Positions 9,933-21,995 of a stretch of DNA of 64,000 nucleotides are shown here, piece by piece. The notes under the pieces were generated by a model. That model saw nothing but the letters and a program-made list of their open reading frames with translations. It did not search any database and was not told where the DNA came from. The stretch comes from Stachybotrys elegans. Lineage: Eukaryota; Ascomycota; Sordariomycetes; Hypocreales; Stachybotryaceae. A program made the position numbers and the translations under genes. The stretch spans positions 1,302,001-1,366,000 of the forward strand of contig JAGPNK010000008.1 in NCBI GenBank assembly GCA_020746835.1. Direction: 5' to 3'. The first letter of the stretch is position 1; the number at the start of each line of letters is the position of its first letter.

Positions 9933-10680
9933 GGTTTGAAGCTACCTGCACGCGGGAGGGCTGGATGTACAAAAGTGATGGAATCAACGGCTCTTATGGA
10001 GTATGCATTTGTCAGAAGTAGGATGACGTGATTACGGGTTTCGGGCTTGGTGCTGCTGTGATGGTGGTCAGAGTGGATGCGTGGCGTATAGAACAAGCAT
10101 GCGTCGTATTCCCGGGGCACTAGGGACTCTCTTAGTGTATTGGCTCTCTTAGTCCTTACCGCTGCTTCTTCCTCCTCGATCAGAGTGTGAGAGGAGAGAG
10201 GTCTACTGCGTAGGTGGGCGCATATCGCGATTTGTACGTCTGTACGGCCTCAGATTCCCACTCTGACTGCATTAGTGCTTCTTCTCGTCATCACACGAGA
10301 CATTTTATACTCCATTACTGGATATACCGCGACGAGTAATATTACTTGCTACTGTTTCCTTATCCATCTACCCAACAATTCCCTTTCTGGCATAGTAGCG
10401 GCAGGGTTCCAGCTACGACGAGCTCCGTCTTGAAGATTGGCTTCGACGGGGATAGTTCGGGCGATATTATAAAGAGCTCCGTGTCAGCCAATATCCACTA
10501 ACCTCGGTTTGTTTATTAATCCCACATTACTCACAACTACTCAACGCCCTGGTCAACTATGCTGCTTCGTTTATAAGCTCTGCCACCCCACCTTTTCTAT
10601 CTTGTGTCTCTTCTTCAATCCCAACCTTGCGCGCGCAGGCATTCCGCACTGTCAACTTCCTCAAAGAAAGGGCACAGCCA
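9933..10680. other. Divergent promoter region between HAD and MFS genes
   Basis: No gene is recognised. A TATAAA at 10468-10473 lies 208 nt before the MFS start; it could belong to that gene if the 5' UTR is long. The 10300-10380 stretch is locally AT-rich. Confidence 0.45.
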
Positions 10681-12338
10681 ATGTCTACTCTGCCCCCGCC
10701 GTCTTCGCACGCCATGGAGCCCCCCAGTGATGTCTCAGACACGAACCAGGAAAAGCCCCCGGTAGACGTCGAGTCTGGCTCGCCATCCATGTTGGGACAG
10801 CTCGAGCAAACGGATGAGACGACATGGTCGTGGGAACAGGACCCTGCCAATCCACACAACTGGACGCCGCGCAAAAAGGTGCTGCAAATTATAGCCGCGG
10901 CAGCAGCGGCCTTTACTGCGTACGTATCTTGAATCCCCAGCCATGAGGGCTTGCTCCTGACCTTGACCAGATCAATTGGCACCTCTCTGGTTAGCCCGGC
11001 GAGAGGCCAAATCCAGCAGGAATTCGACGTCACTCGTACCCAGTCCATCCTCCCACTCTCTTTATACGTCTTTGCTCTTGGACTTGGCCCCGTCGTCGGC
11101 GGACCGCTCTCCGAGACCGTCGGGCGGCTCCCCGTCTATCTCGGCAGCGTGCCTCTCGGCGCCATATTCACCCTCGGCGCAGGCTTCACGCACAACTTTG
11201 GCGCCCTGTGCTTCTTGCGATTCATGGCCGGTTTCGCCTTCTCCCCCAGCCTTGCTATCGGAGCTGCGACCATCAGCGATGTTTACATACCGGCCCATAG
11301 GGGAGTACCGGCTACCATCTTCATCCTCATGCCGTTCCTGGGCCCTGGTTTTGGGTAGGTTACCGCCTTATATGTTTCCCTGAGCAGCAGTCTGATGACA
11401 ACCTAGACCGCTTATTGGTGCCTTCGTGACAACGAACAGAGGGTGGCGCTGGACACAGTGGACGCTCATCTTCTTCGCCATATTCGCATTCATCGCCAGC
11501 CTCGGAGCCAGTGAAACCCATCATCCGGTCCTGAAACGACGCCGCGCAAAGCAACTGGGGCAGCCAATCCCGCCGACTCCTCCCATCTCCAAGATGCTGT
11601 CCATGTTCGCCACTGTCGCGCTTGTGAGGCCGATCGTCATGCTTCTGACAGAACCTATTGTCACCTGGGTGTGCTTGTACGCGTCTTGCGAGTTCGGCAC
11701 ACTGTTTAGCTTCTTTGCGGCCGTACCATACGTCTTCACTACTGTGTATGGATTCAACACCAACGAACAAGGACTTGTCTTCATCTCCATCATTGTCGGC
11801 TGTCTGTTCGGTGCTCTCACCATTGTTTTGTGCAACGTATTTCTATATCTACCCAAGACCAAAAATCAGCCACCCCACCAGACCTTCCCAGAGTATCGTT
11901 TATACCCAGCCATGATAGGCAGCATCGGGCTGCCCATTGCATTATTCTGGTTTGGGTGGACAGCGAGGCCCGATGTGCACTGGGCGAGCCCGGTTGTTGC
12001 CATTATGCCATTCGCCTGGGGAAATATCTGCATCTTCATCGCTACGGTGCAATACATGGTCGACTCTTACTCGGGTCTCACTGTCGCAAGTGCGTCGAGC
12101 GCCAACAGCTTGTCTCGCTACATTTTTGCTGGAGCTTTCCCACTTTTCGCGGTCCAAAGTAAGGCATCCCGGCTGCATTAACACGACCTGTTGCTGATCG
12201 TAATCATTAGTGAACGAAGCCCTCGGAATTGATTGGGCTAGTAGCCTCCTGGCCTTTGTTGCCCTGGCGCTGCTTCCGGTGCCGTGGATTTTCTATAAAT
12301 GGGGACCGGCTATAAGGAAAAGAAGCAAGTTTGTGTGA
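10681..12338 (+). CDS. MFS transporter, DHA1-type multidrug carrier
   Basis: Four exons (10681-10919, 10971-11354, 11407-12158, 12211-12338) yield 500 residues. The cytosolic N-terminus ends in DPANPHNWTPRKK, common in fungal DHA1 carriers. It is followed by about 12 membrane spans. The motif around GPLSETVGRLPVYLGSV corresponds to the loop 2-3 MFS signature, and GPGFGPLIGAFV to motif C of antiporters. The three introns (51, 52 and 52 nt) all have GT-AG borders and keep the phase. The substrate is unknown; the family exports drugs, polyamines or small metabolites at the plasma membrane. It is convergent with the PhyH dioxygenase, with 271 nt between stops. Confidence 0.88.
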
Positions 12339-12609
12339 ATTATCGACGGCCCTCCGGACTGCTGGCTAGAGGGCTTTTCGCCCGACCTCTTGCTGATAAG
12401 TAGGGCACGGATTTCATTCTGTAGAATAGCCGAGGCACCAAATACCCAGATACGTATATTAGAGTACAAACAATAATGATGATAGAATCGACTCTCCTGC
12501 ATTCTATGCAAGCTCAGGGAATATAGGTTCAACCTCAATCCTAGTAGATTTCCCCCTTCGATATCCAATGAACCGAGTATATGCAGTACTATCCTAAGAA
12601 CTGTCTGCA

Positions 12610-13756
12610 TCAGTCAACTACCCTCAGAGAGCCCATGACTATCTGGCCACCCTCAACCATTGGCATCTCTACCTGTGCCCCTGCCACTCGCGAAGCTCTC
12701 TCCTCCAGCGCGGCACAGGGGGTGCCGAACGTAGGTGTTGCAAATGGGAGATGGCTGTCTCCTCGGCCCAGTATGTGGTGTTGATTGGCAGGCCGCCCTT
12801 CGCTCATGCCATCCCACTCCTTACCCATATTCCACGGCACAAAGCTGCGTGCGTCGCAGTAATGGCCCGCAAAGGCACGGCGGGGGCGTGTGCTGCGGTT
12901 CGCGTGTGAACGGTGCAGAATATTGCCATGGAAGAAGATGACGTCGCCCGAGCTCGCCGGACAGGCCACTTCGGGGTACCGATCGGCGACAGCCGTCAGC
13001 TGGTTCACACTAGTGTCCTCATTCGAGGCAGTGTAGTTGTCGAAGACGCCCTCGAGCGTCCGCGATTGATGGGTGAACTCGTTTTCAGTTTGCGGATACA
13101 GCGGCTCAAACTGCGAGCCGACGCGGAACCACAAGCAGCCGTTTTCTTCCGTCGCCTCAGAGATGGCCACCCATGCCGCAATCAGCGTGTTCGGCAACGT
13201 CGGTATGTAGTAGGAGTCTTGATGGTACCTGTAAAGGTTTGTTGTCAGTTTGATTCCTCCAGGAAACAAAATACACATACCCTTGGCCTGGATGGCCTGG
13301 CTGCTTGAAGAATGCCATGCTCTGCAATGCCAGCACGTCTGGACCATCAAGCTGCTCCAACACGTCGAGAATCCGGGGATGCAGAAGGAAGCGCTCGTGC
13401 AAGGGATGCACTCTGTGGGCATTGTGGACTCGCGAGAATCTCTCCACGCGCTCCGCTTCAGGCATCGAAGGGTCTATCGCTGGAAACCCCTTGGCGGTTT
13501 CCGCTCCCTGAATCACTCTGTCCATGTGCAGAGACATCTCCTGGACATCTTCATGCGGAATCAAAGCTTCGATCTTGACAAAGCCGTCGGACTGCAACTT
13601 TCTGTAGTCGTCGACGGACAATTGGACAGGATCATATTTGTCCCTTGTGAAGAGAGCATTCTCATCGGTTCGGGGAGGCGGCTGGATTGATCCAACGCTG
13701 ATCAGATTGTGTTCCCAAGGTCTAACCTGGGCCATAGACGTGGACGACATTGCCAT
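12610..13756 (-). CDS. Phytanoyl-CoA dioxygenase (PhyH) family protein
   Basis: Two exons (13756-13281, 13228-12610) join in frame to 364 residues. A donor GTATGT and acceptor TTTACAG bound a 52-nt intron that splits a Gly codon just before YHQDSYYIPT. The H-x-D pair there and the distal His in DVIFFHGNILHRSHANRS form the iron-binding triad expected of Fe(II)/2-oxoglutarate dioxygenases. Upstream, DDYRKLQSDGFVKIEALIP is the usual PhyH start. In fungi such enzymes hydroxylate fatty-acyl or secondary metabolites; the substrate here is unknown. A TATA-like element lies about 70 nt upstream. The start at 13756 (MAMSSTSMAQ) was chosen because upstream in-frame sequence looks like leader. The gene is divergent from a Zn2Cys6 regulator. 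Confidence 0.88.
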
Positions 13757-14066
13757 AGCTGGAATTGAATAGAGGGATATGAGAAAGTCTGAATAGTGAT
13801 TCAACCCATCGTGGGCGTCCTCAATTATATAGACAATCCAAGCGGTAGTCGATGCTGGTACCAATTCCTACCAAACTGAGAACTCCAATCAAACCCCTGG
13901 CAAGTAGAACCCAGCGAATGCGTGAGACGACATGAGCTCCTCATTTATTCCGCGGAGTCTGCCCCGCACATATTCCGTGGACAGCCTGACCGCATACTCC
14001 GTATGCTCCGTGGAACTACTCTGGACTCGTCTATATGTTCGGGAAGGGAGAATCATCCTAACCTCT
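13757..14066. promoter_or_regulatory. Bidirectional promoter between PhyH and Zn2Cys6 genes
   Basis: The 310-nt interval holds a TATATAAT on the reverse strand at 13824-13831, about 70 nt before the PhyH start. It also carries an in-frame 5' extension of the Zn2Cys6 gene from 13932. Shared control of the pair is inferred from the layout only. Confidence 0.45.
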
Positions 14067-15810
14067 ATGACAATGTACGTCTCACGAGCTTGCGACTCCT
14101 GCAGGCGGCGCAAGGTCAAATGCGACGCTGCCAAGCCCTGCGCCAACTGCCACATCTCCCAGATTCCATGCGACTATAGCCATCAAGCCCGTAGGCGCGG
14201 CCCTCGGGTCAGCAAAAGGGCACCGGCCGTCGACCCGCAGCTTACTCGGCAGCTACCTCAAGACGGGGCGGCCCTACGACCTGCCAGCAATGGAGCACGC
14301 GCGGGTAGTCTGGAGTCTTCATCTCAACGCGGCCCATCTGTTTCGCGGATGCCCGAGTCTGACTCAACATTGAACACGGACGTACTGATTGATCCCGGCA
14401 CCCTAGTTTCTCATCAACTTGGATATGGCCCCATTCATGCGCGGCTGGTGGCCAGCGTTACGTCGGTCCTGGCATCGACCATCTCGCCACCTACGACAGC
14501 TACCTTTGATGTGGCACAACACTGCATCAATCTGTTCCTGCAGTACATGTTTCCTAATACCCCAATAGCCCACGAGCGTACACTACGTGACAGCGCCTCA
14601 TTATTTCAGCACTCAGGCTCGCCAGAGACTGCGTTATTCGACCATACCCTGAAGCGTGCAAAGTCTTTTACGCTCATCACTGCTCTTTGTGCCTTTATCG
14701 CGTCGGTAATGCCAGACAACTTGCTACCAAGCGGTAAGCTGCTTTCAACTCCGTTCCTGCAAGCGTCCAAGGCCATGCTCAGACTATACGAAGAGCATGA
14801 TCTAGAGCATCCTGACTCGACCTCCATCACCATCCGTATCTGGCACTCCGGCGCACTGCAGAATTCGACCGGTCGACCTGGCGCAGCTTGGCACCGTCAC
14901 TCCGAGGCGAGCCTCCTGGCCTTGCGGCTGCGCCTATATGATGAAGAGGCCGTGGTTAGAGACTCGGCCGTCGAGTCCCGCCTCCTGCGAGCAAACTTTT
15001 GGTTGCTGTACCTTGCCGATCAGTCCGCAGCTTGCCTCGAGAACCGTGCCTCCATTGTCAACGAACATCTTTTTCAGGGTGCCTTTACACTCCTGGAGAA
15101 CAAGGATGGTGATCCGTCGCTTCTGGAGGAATCTGACACCACGCATGGATTAGAAGAGCGTATCGTGTTGGGGTTTCATCTCAAGGTGCGCATTTGGGCC
15201 GCCGCAGCCAAAGTCATTACAGAGATCAAGGCTCAAGTGCGCAATAATCCGGGGCCCAGAGCTAGGATCGGCTCCGAGGTATCAAACATTGCAGAGCTGA
15301 ATCTACGCTTCACTACCCTCATCCACGAGCTGCCGCCTTGGCTGCGTCTTGGAGATATCGACACCGCCATGGATACGTATCAATCGACGTGTCTCTGGAC
15401 ATTAAGAAGCAACATTATAACAACGTACCACTGCCTACGATTAGTGATTCTGCAGAAATGCGTCGAAACCGACATGCTACAAGTTCTCGGGCTCACCAAA
15501 CAGCCGCTCTCGTGGGCACTGCGAAGGTTGGAGATTGTGCAGGACTTTCTTGGAGAGCTGCAGGTTGTGCCCTTTTTGTGCTACAAAGTCCAAGGAGAAG
15601 CCGGTGTGAGTGAGTCCCCTCCGAAAGCTTCATTTCTAACTCTAAAAGGTTGAACGCATCCGCCGTGTTGGCGCCATTCTACTAGAGCTTGTCGAGAGTG
15701 CCGAGAGCAACATTGTCAAAGACCGGGCTAGATTGCAGTTTGCAACTCTATTGGACTTTTTGGCCAAGCTGGATTCGAAAGCATCAGACGAGCTGAAGAC
15801 CCAGGTTTAA
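14067..15810 (+). CDS. Zn2Cys6 transcription factor with fungal-specific middle domain
   Basis: Two exons (14067-15605, 15649-15810) give about 566 residues. The binuclear cluster sits at the very N-terminus: ACDSCRRRKVKCDAAKPC then ANCHISQIPC, with CX2CX6CX5CX2CX6C spacing. The middle holds a fungal transcription-factor homology region (for example LFLQYMFPNTPIAHERTL and LRANFWLLYLADQSAACLEN). The last intron uses a GTGAGT donor and continues VERIRRVGAILLELVES. An upstream ATG at 13932 is in frame and adds 45 residues without family features; I start at 14067 because homologous factors usually place the cluster near residue 10. It is divergent from the PhyH gene, so it may regulate it. Confidence 0.85.
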
Positions 15811-15871
15811 ACACGCTGCATGATATAACTTAGGTTATTTCTTCCTACATCTATCCTAATTCTTGCATGAC

Positions 15872-17276
15872 TTAATAGCGAAGAGCAAAATCCCAAACTT
15901 GAACTTTGCGATCTGGGAAGGGCCCTCCTTGTCGGCTGAAGACGCTGAGGATGTTAGAAGTCTTCAAGCGCTGCTCGTCGAACAAGGGCTCTGATTGCGC
16001 GTTGGGAATAGTAGCTAGAAGAGTCCAATCCCTAAACGAGCCGCTGCTTGTTGACGCATATATCCGGGTCTCGAGGCTCGGCTCGTTGGGTAGGAGTGCA
16101 AACAGAGTGTCTCCCGTCGCATCTACTGCCATCTTTCCGCGAGGTGCATATAGCAGAGGGCCGGTAAAACCTCCTGGGTTGATGGCGTTCTTAATCCATC
16201 TTCCATTCGTGTCTCGTAGGTAGTGCTGGTAGAGTTGCTGGCCCGAGTTGTTGTCTCTCATAAGAACATGGAGCCTTCCGCGAGCATCGACAATCTGAGC
16301 TTCCTGATTGACCATCTGGCTGTTTTGACCGACCCTCCAAACTATGGGTCTCTCAATTGGGATCGGCTTGGGCAGAGCCGTGCCATTGGTGTCTCGCCAG
16401 GTTTGCCCAGCATCATCGGAATAGGCGAAGAAGAGGTCATGGTTTGTGTTGGCATCCGGGGTTTCTCTCACGGTCCAGGAGACGTATAGCCTCCCGTTAA
16501 CGACGTCGAGACCGTTGATGTAGGCATTGTTATCGTTGCCCTCTAGGTACTGGCCATAGGCCTGCCAACGACCCGTGCTGGTACTGTACCGATGGATGTA
16601 GCTGTCTCCGGCGCCAGACCTGCTTTGGTGAGCATGGGAATAAAATAGGCTGAGAGACGGACTTACTGTCCGATGCGAAACTCAAGGAGCATGTCTCCAT
16701 TGCTGAGGGACTGAAACCGGGGATATGTCAGAGGCGTCCATGGACCGGTAGAACCGGGCAAAGAATGAATGACTGGGCCAAAAAGGTCTGGTGTCCAATT
16801 GGCCGGCGGATTCAATGCAATGCCGGAATTTGAGACTCTGTAGTTTATAGGCACGTCCTATTCGCTTAGCCGCTGAGTGCCTCAGTTTGGGGTTGGTCGC
16901 TTACATGGTGATCGAAACTCAGATGGATCTTTCCATCGCCCGAAATTCCCATTGAGATCATGTTGTGGCCGTCCATGGTCGTCTGCAAGTAGTCGGTCAA
17001 TGTGAGAAACTGCCAGCTGCCAACCGATGGCCGGATTCGGCGCCGCCCAACATTGACATAGTGGTTGCTATATCCAGCGGGCGCGGTGTTGTAGAATGTG
17101 ACGTATTGATAGTCGCCAAACGTGATAAGAACATCTTCTTGGTAGCTGACGCCGTTCAACCGCTCTGAGCCCTGTATATCGGTTCCAATATCCCAATGCT
17201 GGGTCGATGTAACCTGCACAGCAAGCGCGTAGCTTACCAGCAAGGCAATGATGGACGAAATGTGAATGGCACGCAT
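15872..17276 (-). CDS. Secreted BNR_4 beta-propeller protein, rhamnose-glucuronate lyase-like
   Basis: Three exons (17276-16905, 16857-16667, 16619-15872) join in frame to 436 residues. A signal peptide is clear ([20 protein letters not shown]). Diagnostic BNR_4 segments are [54 protein letters not shown], then [18 protein letters not shown] and [18 protein letters not shown], which is a BNR/Asp-box-like turn. As I recall, secreted fungal proteins of this family include the Fusarium L-rhamnose-alpha-1,4-D-glucuronate lyase FoRham1 (CAZy PL42). That enzyme cuts rhamnose caps from arabinogalactan side chains and leaves unsaturated glucuronate. The exact specificity here is inferred. Introns show GTAAGC and GTAAGT donors. 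It is convergent with the Zn2Cys6 gene, with only 61 nt between stops. Confidence 0.82.
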
Positions 17277-17570
17277 GGTGGTTTGAACTGCAGCTTGTGT
17301 CGATGGTGAGCCGAGCGTCCCCAAATACTGTGTGCCATTTTTGTTTTAGAGACCCGGCGGCTTTCAAGGCATCTACCAACCCCACAAATCCCGGGATGAG
17401 ATGCCCCGTGAATGGCGCTACAAGAACCACGGTTCCCACCTGTGATATAGCCAAGGCAGTCATTAAATTACCAGAGACCTTCCCAATGCATCTAAGAGAT
17501 CATTTGCCTGTATCCCTGTAGTACTAGACAAATTTCTCCATCGCATGCACCGGCGAAGTTCCGATGATAC

Positions 17571-20133
17571 TTAGAAGCGTTCTTCCTCCACCATGCAGGC
17601 ATTCTCCAACAGATTTATCCATTTCCCTGATAAGCCAGCATGAGAGTGTTTTAGGTGCTGCCTAAAATGATCAGCACGGTAAAACTTCTTGCCTATGTTG
17701 CACTCCTTGTGCTTGTGGTCAGCCTGCAGATGCTGTTGCCGCTGCTCCCAGTCACAGTCCGTTGCGTATTTTCCTTGCATGCCTTCCAGATAGCCAGATC
17801 GTGGGAATGACTTTCCACAGTAGCCACAATCGTCTGCCTCACCTAGTTGGCTCATTGTCTCAACAAAGGCATTCTTGTAGTCTACGAGTGCCCAGCATGA
17901 CCAGCTATGCCGTCTTTCGTGCAACGACCGAGTGTGCCGCTCGGCCTCGTTCCTGTTCCTGAAGTATTGTCCGCAAAATGAGCAGCGATACGGTTTCTCT
18001 GATTCATGTTTCCTGTTTGCATCGCAATTAGTCAATTATCGTAGGACAACATATCGTGTGTCACTTACTTCAAGGCCTCCAAAGTTTCGAATATCATAGG
18101 ATGCTTAGGACAGCACTGACAATAGAGCGACGCTTGCTGAGATGTTCTCAGTCTGGAATGTGACGCATGGCGCACAGGAGGGAATGCAGAGTTGTTGCGA
18201 GATAGTGGCAAGTTTTGGCTGGAACCTGTGGGAGACTGCGAGTAAACGGATGCTGGGGAGCCATGTTGCGCATCTGGTAGTTGATCGAGGTTCTCCATGA
18301 GACTTCTTAGACTATCCTGGCTTCGATTGCGGGATCTAGCCCCGGGTACGGTCCAAGATACTTCCATCTGAGAGCCAGATATGTGTCTTGGCGAGTTCCA
18401 ATTAGTACCGTCACTTTCGTAGTTGTCTTCAGGCGCAGAACCAGAGAAGCTCGGCCATGTCGTGTTCCCACCAGATGCATCTTCTCTCGGGGTTTGGGAA
18501 ATCTGATAGACTGAGTTTTCAGGAGAGACCCTCCGTCGTCTCTTGAACTGTTGTTTCTGACCCGTTGCCGTATTGGTTGCATTGACTTGGATACCAAATA
18601 ATAGCGCGAGCAGATCGTAGGACCCATGATGGTCTTTGACCCTAGCACTGCTATCAGTCCACTGACTCCATTCTTCCTTTAACACCCAAGCCGACCCCTT
18701 TAACACCCTTCTGGCCACCCACTGGTGCTTTAGAAGCTTGAAATCAGACATTGCCATATCTGATGGACATTCGATTGGCCAATCAAGGGCTAAACGGTCA
18801 TGCGGAGCCGAGGAAGCAATAAACAGGCGAACCGCAAGTTGACAGTGGTGTCTGGCCTGCCGAATGAATGGGCCAAATGGGCGGCAGTAATTATTGACTT
18901 TCCGTTCCAAGGCTATAAGACCCTGCCTGACGAAGTGATGAGTGAGGAGGCTGTACAGACATGACAACCACCATGTGTCATTCTCATGTCCATGGCATCG
19001 CCGCATTAGCATAGCCGATAATCCCTCCAGGTACTGACTCGTGGTAATGAAAAGCCTTTGCATGTTTTCCAGTTTGCAGTTATTGTTGTGGCATGTTGAG
19101 TGAGAGAATCTGCGGAAAACTCCCTCGCCGTCAAGAAAACAAAGTTCAAAGCAGTGGCAAAGAGACTCTAGAGCCAATTCGACAAGATTGCCCTGGAAAT
19201 TGTAAATATAGGAGCAAAATCAGATCAGTATAATAACTGACCGTTAAGATGTCCTCCTCGCAGTGGACAGCCGCGATCAAGAAGCCTGCAAAGTCTTCCA
19301 AGGACTCTACTCCCAGTTGGGGTTTCACAATGGGACATTCCATAAGTCCCCAGACCAGTGCCAATATTCTCTGTTGAGCCCTTGTCAAGCACTTCAATTC
19401 TGTATGCACCACTGACCTGTCCATTGACTGGATAAACGGGCAGAACATCTCCAACTGTAACCTTTTCAAGGTGTAATTGGGGTTCGATAATTCAGACATT
19501 AGACTATTGTGCCGAGCTCTTTGCGAATCCGATATTTGCTTAGAGAGCAAGTCACAAATCTGTTGCTCTGTGAAGTGAGAATCGTCGAAAGGCACGTCAG
19601 TCAGCGTGGCATTGGGACACAAGTTGACCGAGATTGATTCCTCCAGCAGGGTACCACGCTTGCATCCAAGACCATCCCAAGCCGTCCCAATCTCGATGCG
19701 AGAGCAAGCCATGCAAGGATTTTCAGCAGCGCACTAGGAGTTGTTAGCAGGAACCGAGGGAGTTGCGTTGATGTAGAACCTTGTTCCGGAGAATTCTACA
19801 TCGCCAACACGCTTTGATGCTCTTCAAGCCAGATGATATGACGCTGATAATCTCCTGGCCATCTCCGTTTGGCAAGGGAGGTTGGGTGGCAGCTGGTGCA
19901 TGATCTGATGGGTGAAGCGTCTCGCAGGTTGGATCCAACCAACTGGGCAACTCGAAGTATCCATCCTCATCGAAATTGACCTCTGTACTGCGGACTAGTT
20001 CTTGGCTCGTATGCACCGCAAGGAGAGCATCCAGTTCATCATCGGCGAAGAGGTTGGCATGTCCTGCTTCCAGACGAGAGGATGTTGGTGGATCCATCAC
20101 GGCTGGACTGGGCTTCAGCAAGACTGGCTGCAT
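17571..20133 (-). CDS. Hybrid Zn2Cys6-like / C2H2 zinc-finger transcription factor
   Basis: Four exons (20133-19780, 19733-19242, 19192-18069, 18012-17571) join in frame to 803 residues. An N-terminal cluster reads ACWRCRILRNKCAAENPC then MACSR, i.e. CX2CX6CX5CX2C with a later Cys in LGCKRG, so it is a binuclear-like cluster interrupted by the first intron. The middle is alpha-helical and Cys/His-rich without a known name. A Ser/Pro-rich linker follows. The C-terminus holds a C2H2 finger (YRCSFCGQYFRNRNEAERH) and further Cys/His pairs (DDCGYCGKSF, HLQADHKHKECNIGKKFYRA). This layout is common among poorly studied Sordariomycete regulators. The first intron has a GTTCTA donor, which is less usual, but it restores the cluster exactly. 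A second Met 12 codons in is an alternative start. Confidence 0.8.
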
Positions 20134-20745
20134 TCAAACCATACGAGTATGGTAAGGAGCTCGACCGGAGGAGCTAGTTTATTAGCTGTGCGGGGATACG
20201 ATAGCCAAGCGCATATGTTAGCTGCCTTGTCCGCCTGTAGGGTTGATAAGCTGTCGCATTATTCGGGCCTTGTCCCACAACCAAGCCTTACTGGCCCGTG
20301 GTTATTGAGTCACGCATGTACTGGAAAAACTGAACTGATGAATTAGGTGTGCGCTCTTCCCGTACATCGACGCAGACAAATGCATGAAGACTTGATTGAG
20401 AATAGGGGTAGAATGCGGATAAATGGTTAATCCTTTCACACCAATCAGGGTAGCGATAGCTGCCCCGTTACCAATTTCGTCATGAACATCTTCGGCAATT
20501 GGTGCTAGCGCCGCCCTATGCGCCGTAGGGCTGGCCTTGCCAGGTGTTGTAAGGCTGGCCCTGCCGGGCTCTTTGTTCAGGAAGAATAAGGTTATAGGGA
20601 TAAGGGGCTGCGACAGCCAGCCTACAACCATAGCAACAGCGGTGACGGTGATAACACAGAATTTACTATTTAACCCACACCAAGTCCTCGAGCCTGTTTG
20701 GATCCTTCAACTCAACTGCCAGCACGTGGGTGTTTCCTTCTCAGC
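20134..20745. other. Divergent promoter region with a short imperfect duplication
   Basis: No gene is recognised between the two zinc-finger genes. Around 20525-20572 a segment of about 24 nt (core CTGGCC-TGCC-GG) occurs twice in a row with a few differences. Confidence 0.45.
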
Positions 20746-21684
20746 ATGAATGGCCAACCTTTGGAAGCCAATCCAGCTGAAAATTCGCTACGCCGACTGG
20801 CCTGTCCTTTTCAGAAATTCCACTCGCTGAAATGCGAAGAGGACCCTGGATCACTTTACTCGACTGCCAATTCCCGCTCTTGCATTGGACCGGGCTTTAA
20901 AACCGTGCAACGACTCAAGTAGGTTACGGTTGAATACGGCCCGACGTCTTCGTGCTTTTCTAATGGAGGAATCAAGGGAGCATCTGAAGCGCATTCATTC
21001 TCCGGTTCAATGTGAAAGATGTCTCAAGATATTTCCTGACGGCGACCCCATGACGCGTCTTGGCAAGCTTTACGAGCATCGACAACAGGATGTGGCCTGC
21101 CCAAAGCGCGATGGGTTACTGGAGAAAGGGATAAGCGAAGCGCAGTGGCTCAGAATCAAGCAACGATACAAAAGATCCCAGGAGTGCCATGGCGTCGACG
21201 CTTGGTTCAAAATATGGGCTGTCATCTTCCCTGCGACGAAGCCACCGGTATCACCTTGTAAGTACAGGTCTCGTGGGCAGCAGTTTCTCATCTGACTGAT
21301 ACAGGGTGCGATTATGGGGCGTCGCGGGCTCGTAACCGACCCCAAGACAGCGTACAGTTTGCGGACCTTCTTCTGTCAAATTTGCAAGCTTCATATCTCG
21401 ATTTGAGTGAGGCACAGCTGTATGCCGTAAGGAGCTGCGCCCAATTGACGTACAGAGTTTTCAGTTTGCGCGACTCCCAGGGAACAGGAATAAACTTCCC
21501 TGTGACATGTGAATCACCTTTACCATTCCAGGACGTCAACTTCATATCGTGGAATTTGCCAGTATCTCAGTCTTCAGAAAGCCCCAAGCGGTTCTCCACT
21601 GTAGACAGTGGTTGGGTTACCGAAGACCACGCTCCCGGTCGGCTGTGGCTAGAATTTGATCATGATTTCGAGACTCAGGGTTAG
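20746..21684 (+). CDS. C2H2-like zinc-finger domain protein
   Basis: Three exons (20746-20918, 20977-21257, 21305-21684) give 277 residues. The signature RRLACPFQKF, then SCIGPGFKTVQRLKEHLKRI and VQCERCLKIF, is the fungal C2H2-like module usually written ACPF-x-C-GPGW-x-V-x-R-V-KEH-L-x-R-x-H. It is followed by an H...C pair in KLYEHRQQDVACPKRDG and the W-x-I-W-x-x-I-F-P motif (WFKIWAVIFPAT). The first intron splits the Lys codon of the R-L-K-E-H core, and the splice restores it. Proteins with this module are often nuclear or attached to NLR-like genes; the function is unknown. The ATG at 20746 is the first in the frame; an unseen upstream exon cannot be excluded. Confidence 0.75.
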
Positions 21685-21995
21685 ACAGCGTGGCCCGCTC
21701 TCGAAGCATTCTCCTACGGAAATGTTCGATGTTGTATGGTATTGGCGGACTTGTTTCTGTTAATTGAAGTATTTATTTCGCGTCAAGCTTCGTCTAGTTC
21801 CAGCCTTCGATTCACAGCCAAACTTCAGCGTAGGTATTTGTCCACCTGCAATTGTGGCTGGTCAAACATCAGGCTATCATGACAAGCCTTATCAGTAGAG
21901 TGCGCTTGACAAGAAGGGCTTTGGATGGCAATTAAACACTTCGAACTGGCCTAGAGATTGTAACGGAAAGATTGAAGCTCCCTGTCCGTTCTATC
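21685..21995. other. Intergenic, convergent 3' ends
   Basis: The 311-nt space between the C2H2-like gene and the MFS pseudogene holds no recognised feature. Confidence 0.5.

Noticed and set aside
13932..14066. 45-codon N-terminal extension of the first Zn2Cys6 factor
   Set aside because: It is in frame but has no conserved feature and would place the zinc cluster unusually far from the N-terminus. Kept only as an alternative start.
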